Source: Halalkalicoccus sp. CG83
GTDB taxonomy: Archaea > Halobacteriota > Halobacteria > Halobacteriales > Halalkalicoccaceae
DNA: 64,000 nt
NCBI RefSeq assembly: GCF_037081715.1
Contig: NZ_JAZDDH010000001.1
Span: 496,001-560,000 of the forward strand
Direction of reading: 5' to 3'
Shown here: piece after piece, positions 26,630 through 35,595 of the stretch
How positions within the stretch are numbered: position 1 is the first letter of the stretch
Layout: every line of letters starts with the position of its first letter
Position numbers and translations under genes: made by a program
The notes under the pieces: model-generated
Told to the model about the DNA's origin: nothing
Seen by the model: only the letters and a program-made list of their open reading frames with translations
Database searches by the model: none

Positions 26630-27604
26630 GTGGCATCGAGCGTGTATCTCCTCGAACTCGGCGGCGAGGACGACGCGCTCGCCGCGTGTGAGGCCCGCAG
26701 TGCGGCGAGCGGTCTCGAGGAACTCGCGCCGGGACTCGCCGTCGCCCGGGGTATCGACGAGGAGCGCGTCCGTGGGCTCGCGTACACCCACCGGGCGAGC
26801 CGGCTGATCGGCCACGGCGACGCGAGCCTCGCGGCGGCCCGGGCGATCGTCGAGGCGACGCGGATCGATCGGTCGGGCTCGGTTCGCGTTCGTGCCCGAC
26901 GGGTGCGCGAGACGACCGGGATCGACACCCAGCGTGCCGAGCGCGAGCTGGGCTCGATCCTGGTCGAGGAGGGGTTCTCGGTCGATCTGGAGGACCCCGA
27001 CCACGAGCTTCGTGCGGTCTTCTCCGACGACGTCTGTGCGCTCGGCTGGCTCGCAGCCGAGAGCGTCCGGGACTTCGGCGCCCGGAAACCCTCGCGAAAA
27101 CCGTTCTTCCAGCCCGGCAGCATGGATCCGCTGCTCGCGCGTGCGCTCGCGAACGTCGCGGGGGCCGGGCCCGGCGCCACCCTCCTGGATCCGATGTGCG
27201 GGACGGGCGGCGTGCTCGTCGAGGCCGGCCTCGCCGGGAGCGACGTCGTCGGACTCGACGCCCAGTGGAAGATGGTGCGGGGTGCTCACGAGAACCTCGA
27301 GCGCTACCTCGACGACGGTTTTCACCTCGTGCGCGGCGACGCCACCGCCCTGCCGTTTCCGGATGGCGCGATGGACGGCGTCGTCTTCGACGCGCCCTAC
27401 GGCCGCCAGTCCCGGATCGAGGGCGAGCTCGGCTCGCTCGTCGCCGGCGCGCTTTCGGAGGCTCGACGGGTCGCGCCGCGGGCGGTGGTCGTCGCGGATC
27501 GCTCCTGGACGGACGCCGCCGAGAGGGCGGGCTGGACGGTCGAGGCGCGCTTCGAGCGCCGGGTCCACGGATCGCTGACGCGCTACGTCCTGGTGCTCGT
27601 CTAG
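26630..27604 (+). CDS. tRNA (guanine(10)-N2)-dimethyltransferase (Trm-G10 type)
   Basis: A THUMP-domain RNA methylase of 324 residues. Start is GTG at 26630. The N-terminal half (about 1-140) is the ferredoxin-like plus THUMP RNA-binding region. The catalytic half has LLDPMCGTGGVLVEAGLAG (SAM site) and FDAPYGRQSRIEG, a D-x-P-Y-G variant of the N/D-PPY motif used for N2 methylation of guanine. Archaeal members dimethylate G10 of tRNA. The stop overlaps that of the thioesterase gene on the other strand. Confidence 0.88.
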   Translation: MASSVYLLELGGEDDALAACEARSAASGLEELAPGLAVARGIDEERVRGLAYTHRASRLIGHGDASLAAARAIVEATRIDRSGSVRVRARRVRETTGIDTQRAERELGSILVEEGFSVDLEDPDHELRAVFSDDVCALGWLAAESVRDFGARKPSRKPFFQPGSMDPLLARALANVAGAGPGATLLDPMCGTGGVLVEAGLAGSDVVGLDAQWKMVRGAHENLERYLDDGFHLVRGDATALPFPDGAMDGVVFDAPYGRQSRIEGELGSLVAGALSEARRVAPRAVVVADRSWTDAAERAGWTVEARFERRVHGSLTRYVLVLV

Positions 27605-28038
27605 TCCTCGACGCTGCGGGCCTCCTCGCGTAACCGGCGCTCCTCGCCGGTCTCGACCGTCAGATCGGGTACCTCGACCGGCGAGCCGTCCTCGCCGATC
27701 GAGACGAACGTGAAGACCGCCTCCGTCGTGGGCGTCGACTCGCCGGATCGGGGGTCCTCCCGCCAGGCACGGAGCCGGGCCTTCACGCTGGTTCGTCCCG
27801 TCTCGTAGACGTACGCCTCGATCCGCGCGATCTCGCCAATCGGCACCGGCCGCTGGAAGTCGAGTTCGGTCACGCCCGCGGTGACGCAGGACTCGCCGGC
27901 GAGACGCATCGCAGCCATCGCGCCGACCTCGTCCATCCACTTCATCAGGTTGCCGCCGTGGAGCGACTCGTAGTTGTTCGCGTGGTTGGGCTGTACTCGA
28001 TACCTGTTCTCGATTCGCGTCTCGCTGAGCGTCACCAT
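27601..28038 (-). CDS. Acyl-CoA thioesterase (hotdog fold)
   Basis: A 145-residue thioesterase of the YciA/ACOT type. The hallmark is NHANNYESLHGGNLMKWMDE (around residues 18-37) with the catalytic Asp in MKWMDEVG, followed by CVTAGVTELDFQRPVPIGE. It hydrolyses acyl-CoA to free acid and CoA, with broad chain-length range in the family. It follows the clamp-loader gene by 37 bp on the same strand, which may be chance. Confidence 0.9.
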   Translation of the reverse strand: MVTLSETRIENRYRVQPNHANNYESLHGGNLMKWMDEVGAMAAMRLAGESCVTAGVTELDFQRPVPIGEIARIEAYVYETGRTSVKARLRAWREDPRSGESTPTTEAVFTFVSIGEDGSPVEVPDLTVETGEERRLREEARSVED

Positions 28039-28075
28039 GGGCGTCGTTCGAGTTCCAGAACCAAGAGCGGCGAGT

Positions 28076-29080
28076 TCAGTTCGCGCCGAGCTCCGCGAGG
28101 AGGTGGCCGAGCTGGATCCGGTCGCTCGTTCCCTCGACCAGGTCGAGGTCGACCTCGCCGGCTCGCCGATGGAACTGGGCGAGCGTGCGGCCGTTGTAGC
28201 GCGAACGTGCGACCGACAGCAGGTCTTCGAGGACGTCGTGGCCGGTGTAGCCCTCGTCGATCAACAGCTCGTCGAGCAGCTTCCGGGCGTCGGTGAACTC
28301 CCCCGACTCGGCGGCGTCGAGCATCTCCCCGATCCGGTCGTCGACGCCGACCTCGCCGAGCGCCTCGTAGGCGCTCTGCATCGTGATCTCGCCCGCGCTC
28401 TCGGCGGTCGTCTGGGCGCCGAGGATCGCCTTTCGGAGGTCGCCGCCGGCGTAGCCCGCGACGTACTCGAGGCCCTCCTCGTCGTACGCGACGTCCTCGC
28501 GCTCGGCGATCCGCTCGAGCACCTCGACGACCTCCCCGGAGGTGGGCGCGCGCACCGGCACCGGGAAACATCGCGAGGTGATCGGCGGAATCAGCGCGGA
28601 GGGCTGGCGGGTCGTGATCACGAACTGGGTCGCCTCGTGGTGGCGCTCCATCACTCTCCTGAGAGCTTGCTGGAAGTCCTCGCGGATCGCCTCGGCGTTG
28701 TCGAGCAGGATCGTCCGGTACTCGCCTGACACCGGCGGATAGCTCGCGGACTCCTTCAGGACGTGGTTGATCAGCGCCGCCTTCGAGGACTCGCGGCGGC
28801 GTTTGGGCGTGATAAACGAGGAGAAGCGGGGGTCCTCGCCGAGCTCCTTCTTCGTCATTCCGAAGAAGTCCGCGACGTTGATCGTCACCAGGTCGTCCTC
28901 GGAGCCGTGGGTCTCGCGTGCGAGCGCCCGCACCGCCGCGGTCTTTCCCGCACCCTTCGGACCGTGGAGCACGAGGTTGATCGGCTCCTCGACCCCCCGC
29001 AGCAGGTACTCGCGGACCTCCTCCTGGGGGAGCTCTGACAGCGAGGGCGCGTGCGTCTCCGTCCAGAGCGGCGCGTCCAT
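28076..29080 (-). CDS. rfcC: Replication factor C small subunit (second paralogue)
   Basis: A 334-residue AAA+ clamp-loader subunit that opens PCNA. It begins MDAPLWTETHAPSLSELPQE. Walker A is HGPKGAGKTAAVRAL (about 39-53). The Walker B region reads ILLDNAEAI in place of the usual DEAD-like box. The SRC arginine-finger motif is kept (PPITSRCFPV), and AGYAGGDLRKAILGAQTT is the sensor 2 region. Haloarchaea have two small-subunit genes; the divergent sequence fits the second (RfcC), so the symbol is given with care. An upstream extended reading is ignored because the family start is at this ATG. Confidence 0.87.
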   Translation of the reverse strand: MDAPLWTETHAPSLSELPQEEVREYLLRGVEEPINLVLHGPKGAGKTAAVRALARETHGSEDDLVTINVADFFGMTKKELGEDPRFSSFITPKRRRESSKAALINHVLKESASYPPVSGEYRTILLDNAEAIREDFQQALRRVMERHHEATQFVITTRQPSALIPPITSRCFPVPVRAPTSGEVVEVLERIAEREDVAYDEEGLEYVAGYAGGDLRKAILGAQTTAESAGEITMQSAYEALGEVGVDDRIGEMLDAAESGEFTDARKLLDELLIDEGYTGHDVLEDLLSVARSRYNGRTLAQFHRRAGEVDLDLVEGTSDRIQLGHLLAELGAN

Positions 29081-29248
29081 CGCCCGACGGTTGGCGAGCC
29101 CGGAATACAAACCCGTCGCTACGCGCCCGTCGGCACAACGACGCTCCCGGCGAAGAACGCGAACCGCGACGAAACCCGGCGTTCGGTCGCAGGGGCAGGC
29201 ACCGCTTTTAAGCGGCGTTCGGATGTGTATCGATACCGAGGAGCACAT

Positions 29249-29398
29249 ATGTACGAGAGAACCACGAGACGCTCGCGGCCGGACTCCCGGCCCCCGAGCG
29301 CCGGCGGGATCGGCGGCACGGGACCGACGGAGCCTACCGGAGACGCCGGGTCCGACACCGACGGCGACGCGATCGATTCCGACGGGACGAACCCATGA
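29249..29398 (+). CDS. Small disordered acidic ORF coupled to the alcohol dehydrogenase, 49 aa
   Basis: [20 protein letters not shown] is the start of a 49-residue peptide with no hydrophobic core, basic at first, then rich in G, T, D and P. Its TGA shares bases with the next ATG (ATGA at 29395-29398), the classic coupling arrangement. The upstream GCTTTTAAG at about 29207-29215 is a fair TATA element. It may be a real small protein or a leader that tunes dehydrogenase translation. Conservation would decide. Confidence 0.48.
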   Translation: MYERTTRRSRPDSRPPSAGGIGGTGPTEPTGDAGSDTDGDAIDSDGTNP

Positions 29399-30561
29399 GG
29401 GCGCTCACCTGGCACGGCGAGAAGGACGTCCGCGTCGAGGAGGTGCCCGACCCCGAGATCGTCAACCCGACCGACGCGATCATCGAGGTCACGGCCACCG
29501 CCATCTGCGGCTCGGATCTGCACCTCTACAACGGCAAGATGCCCTCGATGCGCGAGGGCGACGTGCTGGGTCACGAGCCGATGGGCGAGGTGGTCGAGGT
29601 CGGACGCGACGTCGAGACCCTGGCGGTCGGCGATCGCGTCGTCGTCCCCTTCACGATCAGCTGTGGCTCGTGTTGGTTCTGCGGACGAGACCAGTACTCG
29701 CTCTGTGACAACTCCAACCCGAACGCCGAGATCGCCCGCAAGATGATGGGCCAGTCGCCGGCCGGCCTGTTCGGCTTCTCGCACATGCTCGGCGGCTACG
29801 CCGGCGGCCAGGCGGAGTACCTGCGGGTGCCGTACGCGGACGTCGGACCCGTAAAGGTCGACTCCGATCTGCCCGACGAGCAGGTGCTCTTCCTCTCGGA
29901 CATCTTCCCGACGGGCTACATGGCCGCCGAGAACGCCGACATCGAGGAGGGGGACACGGTCGCGGTCTGGGGCTGTGGGCCGGTCGGGCAGTTCGCCATC
30001 CAGAGCGCCTGGATGCTCGGCGCCGGCCGGGTGGTCGCGATCGACCGGGTGGCCGAACGCCTCGAGATGGCACGACAGCACGGCGACGCGGAGGTCATCG
30101 ACTACGAGGAGGAGGACGTCTACGACCGACTGATGGCGATGACCGGAAACCGCGGGCCGGACCGGTGTATCGACGCGGTCGGGACCGAGGCCCATGGGAC
30201 GGGTCTCGACGGCTTCTCCGATCGGGTTCGGGAGGGAGTGAAGCTCCAGGACGATCGGCCGTACGTGCTCCGCGAGGCGATCAAATGTTGTCGGAAGGGC
30301 GGCACGCTCTCGGTCCCTGGCGTCTACATCGGCCGCGCGAACGTCCCGATGGGGCCGCTGATGAACAAGGCGCTGACGGTGAAGACGGGCCAGACGCACG
30401 TCCAGCGCTACCTCGACCCGCTGTTGGAGCGGATCGAGTCGGGCGAGATCGACCCCTCGTTCGTCATCAGCCACCAGGTCTCGCTGGAGGACGGACCGGA
30501 GATGTACGAGACCTTCAATCGGAAGGACGACGACTGCATCAAGGTCGTGATGACCCCCTGA
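29395..30561 (+). CDS. Zinc-dependent alcohol dehydrogenase (MDR family)
   Basis: A 388-residue medium-chain dehydrogenase/reductase. Catalytic zinc ligands are in [13 protein letters not shown] and [15 protein letters not shown]. The structural zinc loop with four cysteines is [15 protein letters not shown] (about 92-106). The NAD(P) loop is [15 protein letters not shown]. The insert and C-terminal part resemble glutathione-independent formaldehyde dehydrogenase-type enzymes ([20 protein letters not shown]). Substrate uncertain: formaldehyde, alcohols or polyols. Overlaps the 49-aa ORF by 4 bp. Confidence 0.9.
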   Translation: MRALTWHGEKDVRVEEVPDPEIVNPTDAIIEVTATAICGSDLHLYNGKMPSMREGDVLGHEPMGEVVEVGRDVETLAVGDRVVVPFTISCGSCWFCGRDQYSLCDNSNPNAEIARKMMGQSPAGLFGFSHMLGGYAGGQAEYLRVPYADVGPVKVDSDLPDEQVLFLSDIFPTGYMAAENADIEEGDTVAVWGCGPVGQFAIQSAWMLGAGRVVAIDRVAERLEMARQHGDAEVIDYEEEDVYDRLMAMTGNRGPDRCIDAVGTEAHGTGLDGFSDRVREGVKLQDDRPYVLREAIKCCRKGGTLSVPGVYIGRANVPMGPLMNKALTVKTGQTHVQRYLDPLLERIESGEIDPSFVISHQVSLEDGPEMYETFNRKDDDCIKVVMTP

Positions 30562-30707
30562 GGGGCCGAGACGGGGGCGCCCTCGGTCGAACGACGCGGG
30601 AGCGCCGCCGGATCGGTCCGCGGACTCCCTACGGCCCCGCGGGTCCCCGCGCTCACGACGGTCCCTCGCGTCCGGCGGCGACCGCGTGCTCGCGGATCGC
30701 CGGCGAT

Positions 30708-30845
30708 CTACCCCCGTCGTTCCCGTTCTAGCGTCTCCTCCACCGCCTCGAGACGGTTCGCGAGCCTGAACTCCCCGTATCCCGCGACGGCCATCCGCGC
30801 GTCGCGAACCGTCGTGATCATCTCGTGGACGGTCATGTCATCCAT
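30708..30845 (-). CDS. Small helical protein, 45 aa
   Basis: MDDMTVHEMITTVRDARMAV begins a 45-residue protein predicted to be helical and amphipathic, ending LEAVEETLERERRG. About 25-30 bp upstream of the ATG the minus strand reads TTAGTAA, a plausible TATA element for a leaderless transcript. It is divergent from RNase Z at 30945. The amphipathic pattern argues for a real gene; I do not know its function. Confidence 0.6.
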   Translation of the reverse strand: MDDMTVHEMITTVRDARMAVAGYGEFRLANRLEAVEETLERERRG

Positions 30846-30944
30846 GTATCCGTTCAGGCGCGACGGGGTTACTAACCTTCCGTCGGTGGCTGCTCCCGCG
30901 GGACGAGGCGACACCCGTTTAGGCGCGCCGGCCACAGGTCAGCC

Positions 30945-31862
30945 ATGAGCCTGCGCGTGACCTTTCTGGGCACTAGCGGCGCGGTCCCCACAGCCGGTCG
31001 CAACCCCAGCGCGATCCACCTCAAGCGGGAGGGCGAGGAGTTCCTGTTCGACTGCGGCGAGGGGACCCAGCGACAGATGATGCGCTTCTCGACCGGCTTC
31101 TCGATCTCGCGGATCTTCCTCACCCACCTCCACGGCGATCACGTCCTCGGTCTGCCGGGCCTGCTCCAGACGCTCGACTTCAACGACCGGGTCGAACCGC
31201 TGACGATCCACACCCCCCGCGGGACGGCGGGGAACGTCCGCCGACTGATCACGGCGCTCGACACCGCGCCGGGGTTCCCCCTCGAGATCGAGGAGGTTCG
31301 CGCCGGCGAGGTCGTTCACGAGGGCGAGGCCTACGAGGTCCGCACCTTCTCGACGGACCACCGCACCCACTCGGTGGGCTACGCGCTGGTCGAATCCGAG
31401 AGAAAGGGCCGGTTCGACCGCGAACGCGCCGAGGAGCTCGGCGTACCCGTGGGCCCGGCGTTCGGCCGGCTCCACGCGGGCGAGTCCGTCGAACTCGAGG
31501 ACCGCGTCGTCGAGCCAGAGGAGGTCGTCGGGCCGCCCCGGCCGGGCCGACGGGTCGTCTACACGGGCGACACCCGGCCGACCGACGCGACGCTCGAGGC
31601 CGCCGCCGGAGCCGATCTGCTGATCCACGACGCGACGTTCGGCGACGACTGGGCCGAGCGCGCCCGCGAGACGGGTCACTCGACGGCCCGCGAGGCCGGC
31701 GAGCTCGCGAGCGAGGCGGGGGTCGAACGCCTCGCGCTGACCCACGTCTCCTCGCGCTACGCGGGCGACGTCTCCCGGCTCGCGAGCGAGGTCCGCGAGG
31801 CGTTCGACGGAGCGTTCGTCGCCGAGGACGGCCAGCGGATCGACGTGGCGTACCCCGAGTAG
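30945..31862 (+). CDS. rnz: Ribonuclease Z
   Basis: A 305-residue tRNA 3'-processing endonuclease of the metallo-beta-lactamase fold. It starts MSLRVTFLGTSGAVPTAGRN. Zinc motifs are LTHLHGDHVLGLPGLLQTL (HxHxDH), the later His in FSTDHRTHSVGYAL, VYTGDTRPT and the last His in HVSSRYAGD. It cuts pre-tRNA after the discriminator base to free the 3' end. Length matches archaeal RNase Z. Confidence 0.96.
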   Translation: MSLRVTFLGTSGAVPTAGRNPSAIHLKREGEEFLFDCGEGTQRQMMRFSTGFSISRIFLTHLHGDHVLGLPGLLQTLDFNDRVEPLTIHTPRGTAGNVRRLITALDTAPGFPLEIEEVRAGEVVHEGEAYEVRTFSTDHRTHSVGYALVESERKGRFDRERAEELGVPVGPAFGRLHAGESVELEDRVVEPEEVVGPPRPGRRVVYTGDTRPTDATLEAAAGADLLIHDATFGDDWAERARETGHSTAREAGELASEAGVERLALTHVSSRYAGDVSRLASEVREAFDGAFVAEDGQRIDVAYPE

Positions 31863-31916
31863 CCGCCGGTCGGACTCGCCGTATCGTTAATGTGGGTCGC
31901 CCCCCTACCACCGGTC

Positions 31917-33887
31917 GTGAGCGCGCGAACGAGTGCCCTCGACACGCTGATTTTCGGCGTCGACGTCCAGAGCGGCGACGTCCGCGGCGACGCCCCCTCC
32001 TACGCCGTCGTCGCCTTCGACGGCGAGAACCTCGACCGCGACGTCGTCTCGCTTCGAAAGCTCCGCCGGCTGATCGACCGCGAGGAGCCCGCGATCGTCT
32101 CGACCGACAACGTCTACGAGCTCGCCGCCGACAAGGACGCGCTGGTCCACCTCCTCCGAGAACTGCCCTCGGGGACGAAGCTCGTCCAGGTCACCGGCGC
32201 CGAGCGCCCCGAGCCCCTCTCACGGGTGGCCTCGCGCCACGGCGTCCCCTACGGCAAGGAGCCGATGAAGGAGGCCGAGGCCGCCGCACGGCTGGCAGCG
32301 GGCAACGTCGGCCACGAGGTGAGCGCTTTCACCAACACCACGCGGGTGAAGGTCGCCCGCGGCCGCTCAACCGGGAAGGGCGGCTGGAGCGAGGACCGCT
32401 ACACTCGCCGGATCCAGGGGGCGGTGAAGCGGGCGGCCCGCGAAGTGGAGTCCGCGCTCGAGGAGGCGGGACTGGCGTACGAGGCCGACGTCACCGAGAA
32501 GTACGGCGGCTACTCGAACGCGATCTACTCCGTCGAGGCAACTCCCGACGAGATCCCCGTCTCGACGCGGCGCTCGGGCGACACGCGCGTCGAGATCGAG
32601 CGCGAGCGAACGGACGGCATCGAGTTCGAGCCGCTCGCGAAGCGGCGCGACTACGTGCTCGTCGGCGTCGATCCCGGCACTACCACCGCGGTGGCGATCG
32701 TCGGCATCGACGGCGAGGTGCTCGACGTCCTCAGTACCAGAACGGCCGACACCGCCGCGGTCATCGAGTGGATCGTCGAGCGGGGCCGGCCCTTTCTCGT
32801 CGCCGCGGACGTCACCCCGATGCCCAACACCGTCGAGAAGCTGCGCCGGAGCTTCGACGCCGCCGGGTGGACGCCCGAGACAGATCTGCCGGTCGACGAG
32901 AAACAGCACCGAACCCGCGAGGTGGGCTACGACAACGATCACGAGCGCGATGCGATCGCCGCGGCGCTGTTCGCCCACGACGCCAACGCCGAACGGTTCG
33001 AGCGCATCGCGCACAAGACCCCCGCGCGGATCGACCGCGGCGAGGTCACCGCCCGCGTCGTCGGCAACGACGAGCCGATCGAGCGCGTGCTCGACTCCTA
33101 CCGCGAGGACGACGAGCCCGACGAGGTTGAGGAGGACGGGTCCGAGGAGCACGAACGGAGCCCCGAGCGGCGGCGGATCGCGGAGCTGGAGACGCGCCTC
33201 GAGCGCCTCCAGTCACACCTCTCGGAGGTCCGCGAGACGGTCGAGCAACGGGACGAACGGATCGACGAGCTCGAGACCGAGCTCTCGGCGGCGCGAAGCG
33301 AGGAACGAAAGGAGGTCCGCGAGCGCCGCGCGGTGACCCGGCTGGAGCGCGAGAACGATCGTCTGGAACGCGAGCGCGACGAACAGCGCGAGGCCCGCGA
33401 GGCGCTCGAGGAGAAGCTCGAGCGCCTCAAGGCGCTCTGGAAGCTCGATCACTCGAACTTCTCGGACGTCGACGGCGAGGAGCGCGATCTGGTGGCGGTG
33501 AAGCCGATAGAGAAGTTCACCCTCGGCGCGATCGAGGACGCGGAGGAGAGCTATGGGCTGGCGAGGGGCGACGTGATCTACCTGCGCGATGCCAGCGGCG
33601 CGGGCCGGCGGACCGCCGAACGCCTCGCCGACGTCTCACCGCGGGTCGTGCTCAAGGAGGGCGGTCTCTCCGAGGTCGCCGACGAGGTGCTCTTCGAACA
33701 CGAGATCCCCGTCGGACCGGCCGACGACGTCGCGATCCGCGAGGTGGACGAGCTCGCCGTTGCCCGGGAGAGCGACGTCGAGCAGGTCGTCGAGGACTGG
33801 CACGAACGCGCCGAACGGCGCCACCGCGATCGGAACGCCGAGATGGTCGACCAGCTCATCAGCGAGCACCGCGCCGAGAGCGGTTAG
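31917..33887 (+). CDS. DUF460 protein: RNase H-like domain with long coiled coil
   Basis: A protein of about 656 residues matching DUF460. GTG at 31917 (VSARTSALDTL) is chosen over ATG at 31890 because the latter sits in the promoter region near TCGTTAATG. Layout: an N-terminal domain (1-220); an RNase H/actin-like core with YVLVGVDPGTTTAVAIVGID (about 242-261), FLVAADVTPMPNTVEKLRR and DNDHERDAIAAALFAHDAN; a charged coiled coil (about 410-515); and a C-terminal small domain (520-655). The DPGT and DHERDA motifs recall RuvC-like or YqgF-like nucleases. The family's role is not established; RNase Z lies directly upstream on the same strand. Confidence 0.85.
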   Translation: MSARTSALDTLIFGVDVQSGDVRGDAPSYAVVAFDGENLDRDVVSLRKLRRLIDREEPAIVSTDNVYELAADKDALVHLLRELPSGTKLVQVTGAERPEPLSRVASRHGVPYGKEPMKEAEAAARLAAGNVGHEVSAFTNTTRVKVARGRSTGKGGWSEDRYTRRIQGAVKRAAREVESALEEAGLAYEADVTEKYGGYSNAIYSVEATPDEIPVSTRRSGDTRVEIERERTDGIEFEPLAKRRDYVLVGVDPGTTTAVAIVGIDGEVLDVLSTRTADTAAVIEWIVERGRPFLVAADVTPMPNTVEKLRRSFDAAGWTPETDLPVDEKQHRTREVGYDNDHERDAIAAALFAHDANAERFERIAHKTPARIDRGEVTARVVGNDEPIERVLDSYREDDEPDEVEEDGSEEHERSPERRRIAELETRLERLQSHLSEVRETVEQRDERIDELETELSAARSEERKEVRERRAVTRLERENDRLERERDEQREAREALEEKLERLKALWKLDHSNFSDVDGEERDLVAVKPIEKFTLGAIEDAEESYGLARGDVIYLRDASGAGRRTAERLADVSPRVVLKEGGLSEVADEVLFEHEIPVGPADDVAIREVDELAVARESDVEQVVEDWHERAERRHRDRNAEMVDQLISEHRAESG

Positions 33888-34078
33888 AACGGCCCGCCGC
33901 CGCCCATCCCGAACGTCGCGAGCATCCCGGAGACGAGCGACTTCGCCGCGAGGCCGAGACCGGCGAGCACTAGCGCCAGCCCGCCCGCGACGAGCAGGCT
34001 CTCGACGGCGATGAGCGCCAGTCCGGCGATCACCAGGACGATTCCGACGACTCCGAGCGCGCCGAGTCGGTCGAACAT
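33884..34078 (-). CDS. Small membrane protein, 64 aa
   Basis: MFDRLGALGVVGIVLVIAGL begins a 64-residue protein with two hydrophobic helices and a glycine-rich end (FGMGGGGPF). The ATG at 34078 is chosen because upstream codons lack protein-like composition. Its stop codon overlaps that of the DUF460 gene. Similar small membrane proteins occur across haloarchaea; no function known to me. Confidence 0.75.
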   Translation of the reverse strand: MFDRLGALGVVGIVLVIAGLALIAVESLLVAGGLALVLAGLGLAAKSLVSGMLATFGMGGGGPF

Positions 34079-34181
34079 GTCGGTGCTGGACGCGCGGCGG
34101 CCATAAGCCCGCCGTTCGTGGCGCGTCGCGTCGGTCGCGTCCTCCGGCGGATTTAACAGTCGGCCGACCGAAGCTCGATCC

Positions 34182-34472
34182 ATGAGCGACGACGGAAGCG
34201 GGGGGCGGAAGAACCTCCGAATGCCCGACGACGACGAGGTGTTCGCCACCGTGGAGAACATGCTCGGCGCCAACAGGATCAAGGTCCGGTGTGCCGACGG
34301 CAAGGAGCGGACCGCGCGGATCCCGGGTCGGATGCGAAAGCGGATCTGGATCCGCGAGGACGACGTCGTGCTGGTCGAGCCGTGGGACTGGCAGGACGAG
34401 AAGGCCGACGTCACCTGGCGCTACGAGAAGAGCGACGCCGACCAGCTCAGGCGGGAAGGCCACATCCAGTAG
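34182..34472 (+). CDS. eif1A: Translation initiation factor eIF1A
   Basis: A 96-residue OB-fold factor binding the small ribosomal subunit A site during initiation. Family blocks are [40 protein letters not shown] and [27 protein letters not shown] at 34151-34158 is a TATA element 24 bp before the ATG, so the mRNA is probably leaderless. It starts a run of translation and ribosome-maturation genes on this strand. Confidence 0.96.
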   Translation: MSDDGSGGRKNLRMPDDDEVFATVENMLGANRIKVRCADGKERTARIPGRMRKRIWIREDDVVLVEPWDWQDEKADVTWRYEKSDADQLRREGHIQ

Positions 34473-34607
34473 AGCAACGGGAGGCCGACGGTCGAACCCG
34501 TCCGATGCCGCTTGCCTCACGTGGACGGCCGGCCGGGGCTCGTCCGACGGGCCACGAGCGCGCCTCGGTGTCGCGCACTTTTATCGCTGGGTCCCCACAC
34601 GTTCACC

Positions 34608-35471
34608 ATGAGCGACATCGAGGGCGAGTTCGGCCTGCTCGATCCTGAGGGGGCGGAGGGCGTCGGCGACGAGTGGGAGGAGATCGACGTCAGCGATACG
34701 GAGGCGGACCGCGTCGCCCGAAAGCGCGACCGGAAGTTCGACACGTTCAGAAAGCGCCTGAAGGACGCCGACCAGTTCAAGGTCGAGGCGTCGGTGTTCG
34801 ACGACGCCACCCTGGGGGCGCTCTACCGGCTGGTCCAGCACGGCCACGTCCAGGCGTTCGGCGGGCCGATCTCGACGGGCAAGGAGGCGAACGTCTACAC
34901 CGCGATGGGTAGTGAGGAGCGCGGCGAGGTCGCGGTAAAGGTCTATCGGATCAACGCGAGCGACTTCAAGGACATGCGCGAGTACCTCGTGGGCGACCCC
35001 CGGTTCGAGGAGCTCGGCGGCGATAAGAAACGCGTCGTGCTCGCCTGGACCAGAAAGGAGTTCGCGAACCTCCAGCGCGCACGCAAGGCGGGCGTGCGGG
35101 TACCCGAACCGATCGCCGTCGAACGCAACGTGCTGGTGATGGAGTACATCGCGACCGACGGCGATCGGGCGAGGCGGCTCAACGAGGTCCACATCGAGAA
35201 CCCCGCCACCGCCTACAACGTCGTCCGCGAGTACATGCGCCGGCTCGACGACGCCGGGCTGGTCCACGGCGATCTCTCGGAGTACAACATCGTCTTCCAC
35301 GAGGGCCAACTCGTCTTCCTCGACATGGGGCAAGCGGTGACGGTTCACCACCCCAACGCCGAGGAGTTCCTCCGCCGCGACTGTCGCAACGTCGCGGCCT
35401 TCTTCGCTCGACAGGGCCTCGAGACCGACGCCGACGACCTCTACGCCTTCGTCACCGGCGAGAGCGAGTAG
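34608..35471 (+). CDS. rio1: Rio1-type serine protein kinase
   Basis: A 287-residue RIO kinase/ATPase acting in late maturation of the small ribosomal subunit. ATG 34608 starts MSDIEGEFGLLDPEGAEGVG, an acidic N-terminus. Kinase motifs: GGPISTGKEANVYTAMG (the RIO nucleotide loop), EVAVKVYRI with the Lys, LVHGDLSEYNIVFHEG (catalytic loop) and LVFLDMGQAVTVHHP (metal Asp). TTTTAT at 34579-34584 is the TATA element. In many archaea this gene sits with eIF1A and a Dim2/Pno1 KH protein, as here. Confidence 0.95.
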   Translation: MSDIEGEFGLLDPEGAEGVGDEWEEIDVSDTEADRVARKRDRKFDTFRKRLKDADQFKVEASVFDDATLGALYRLVQHGHVQAFGGPISTGKEANVYTAMGSEERGEVAVKVYRINASDFKDMREYLVGDPRFEELGGDKKRVVLAWTRKEFANLQRARKAGVRVPEPIAVERNVLVMEYIATDGDRARRLNEVHIENPATAYNVVREYMRRLDDAGLVHGDLSEYNIVFHEGQLVFLDMGQAVTVHHPNAEEFLRRDCRNVAAFFARQGLETDADDLYAFVTGESE

Positions 35472-35532
35472 CGTTGCGCTCCTCTCGACCCGGACCCATA
35501 GATACTCCTACCTCGCAGTGATACCCCATCAC

Positions 35533-35595
35533 ATGTTCGACGCGACGCGAACGTCACGGGCCGACGGACGACTCCAAGAGGGGGTCGAAGCGTGA
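35533..35595 (+). CDS. Possible 20-aa leader peptide before the APH-type kinase gene
   Basis: ATG at 35533 opens a 20-codon frame (MFDATRTSRADGRLQEGVEA) ending in TGA, which overlaps the GTG start of the next gene (GTGA at 35592-35595). Such an overlap is the form used for translational coupling. It may be a leader peptide or only the beginning of a short mRNA leader. Weakly supported. Confidence 0.28.
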   Translation: MFDATRTSRADGRLQEGVEA

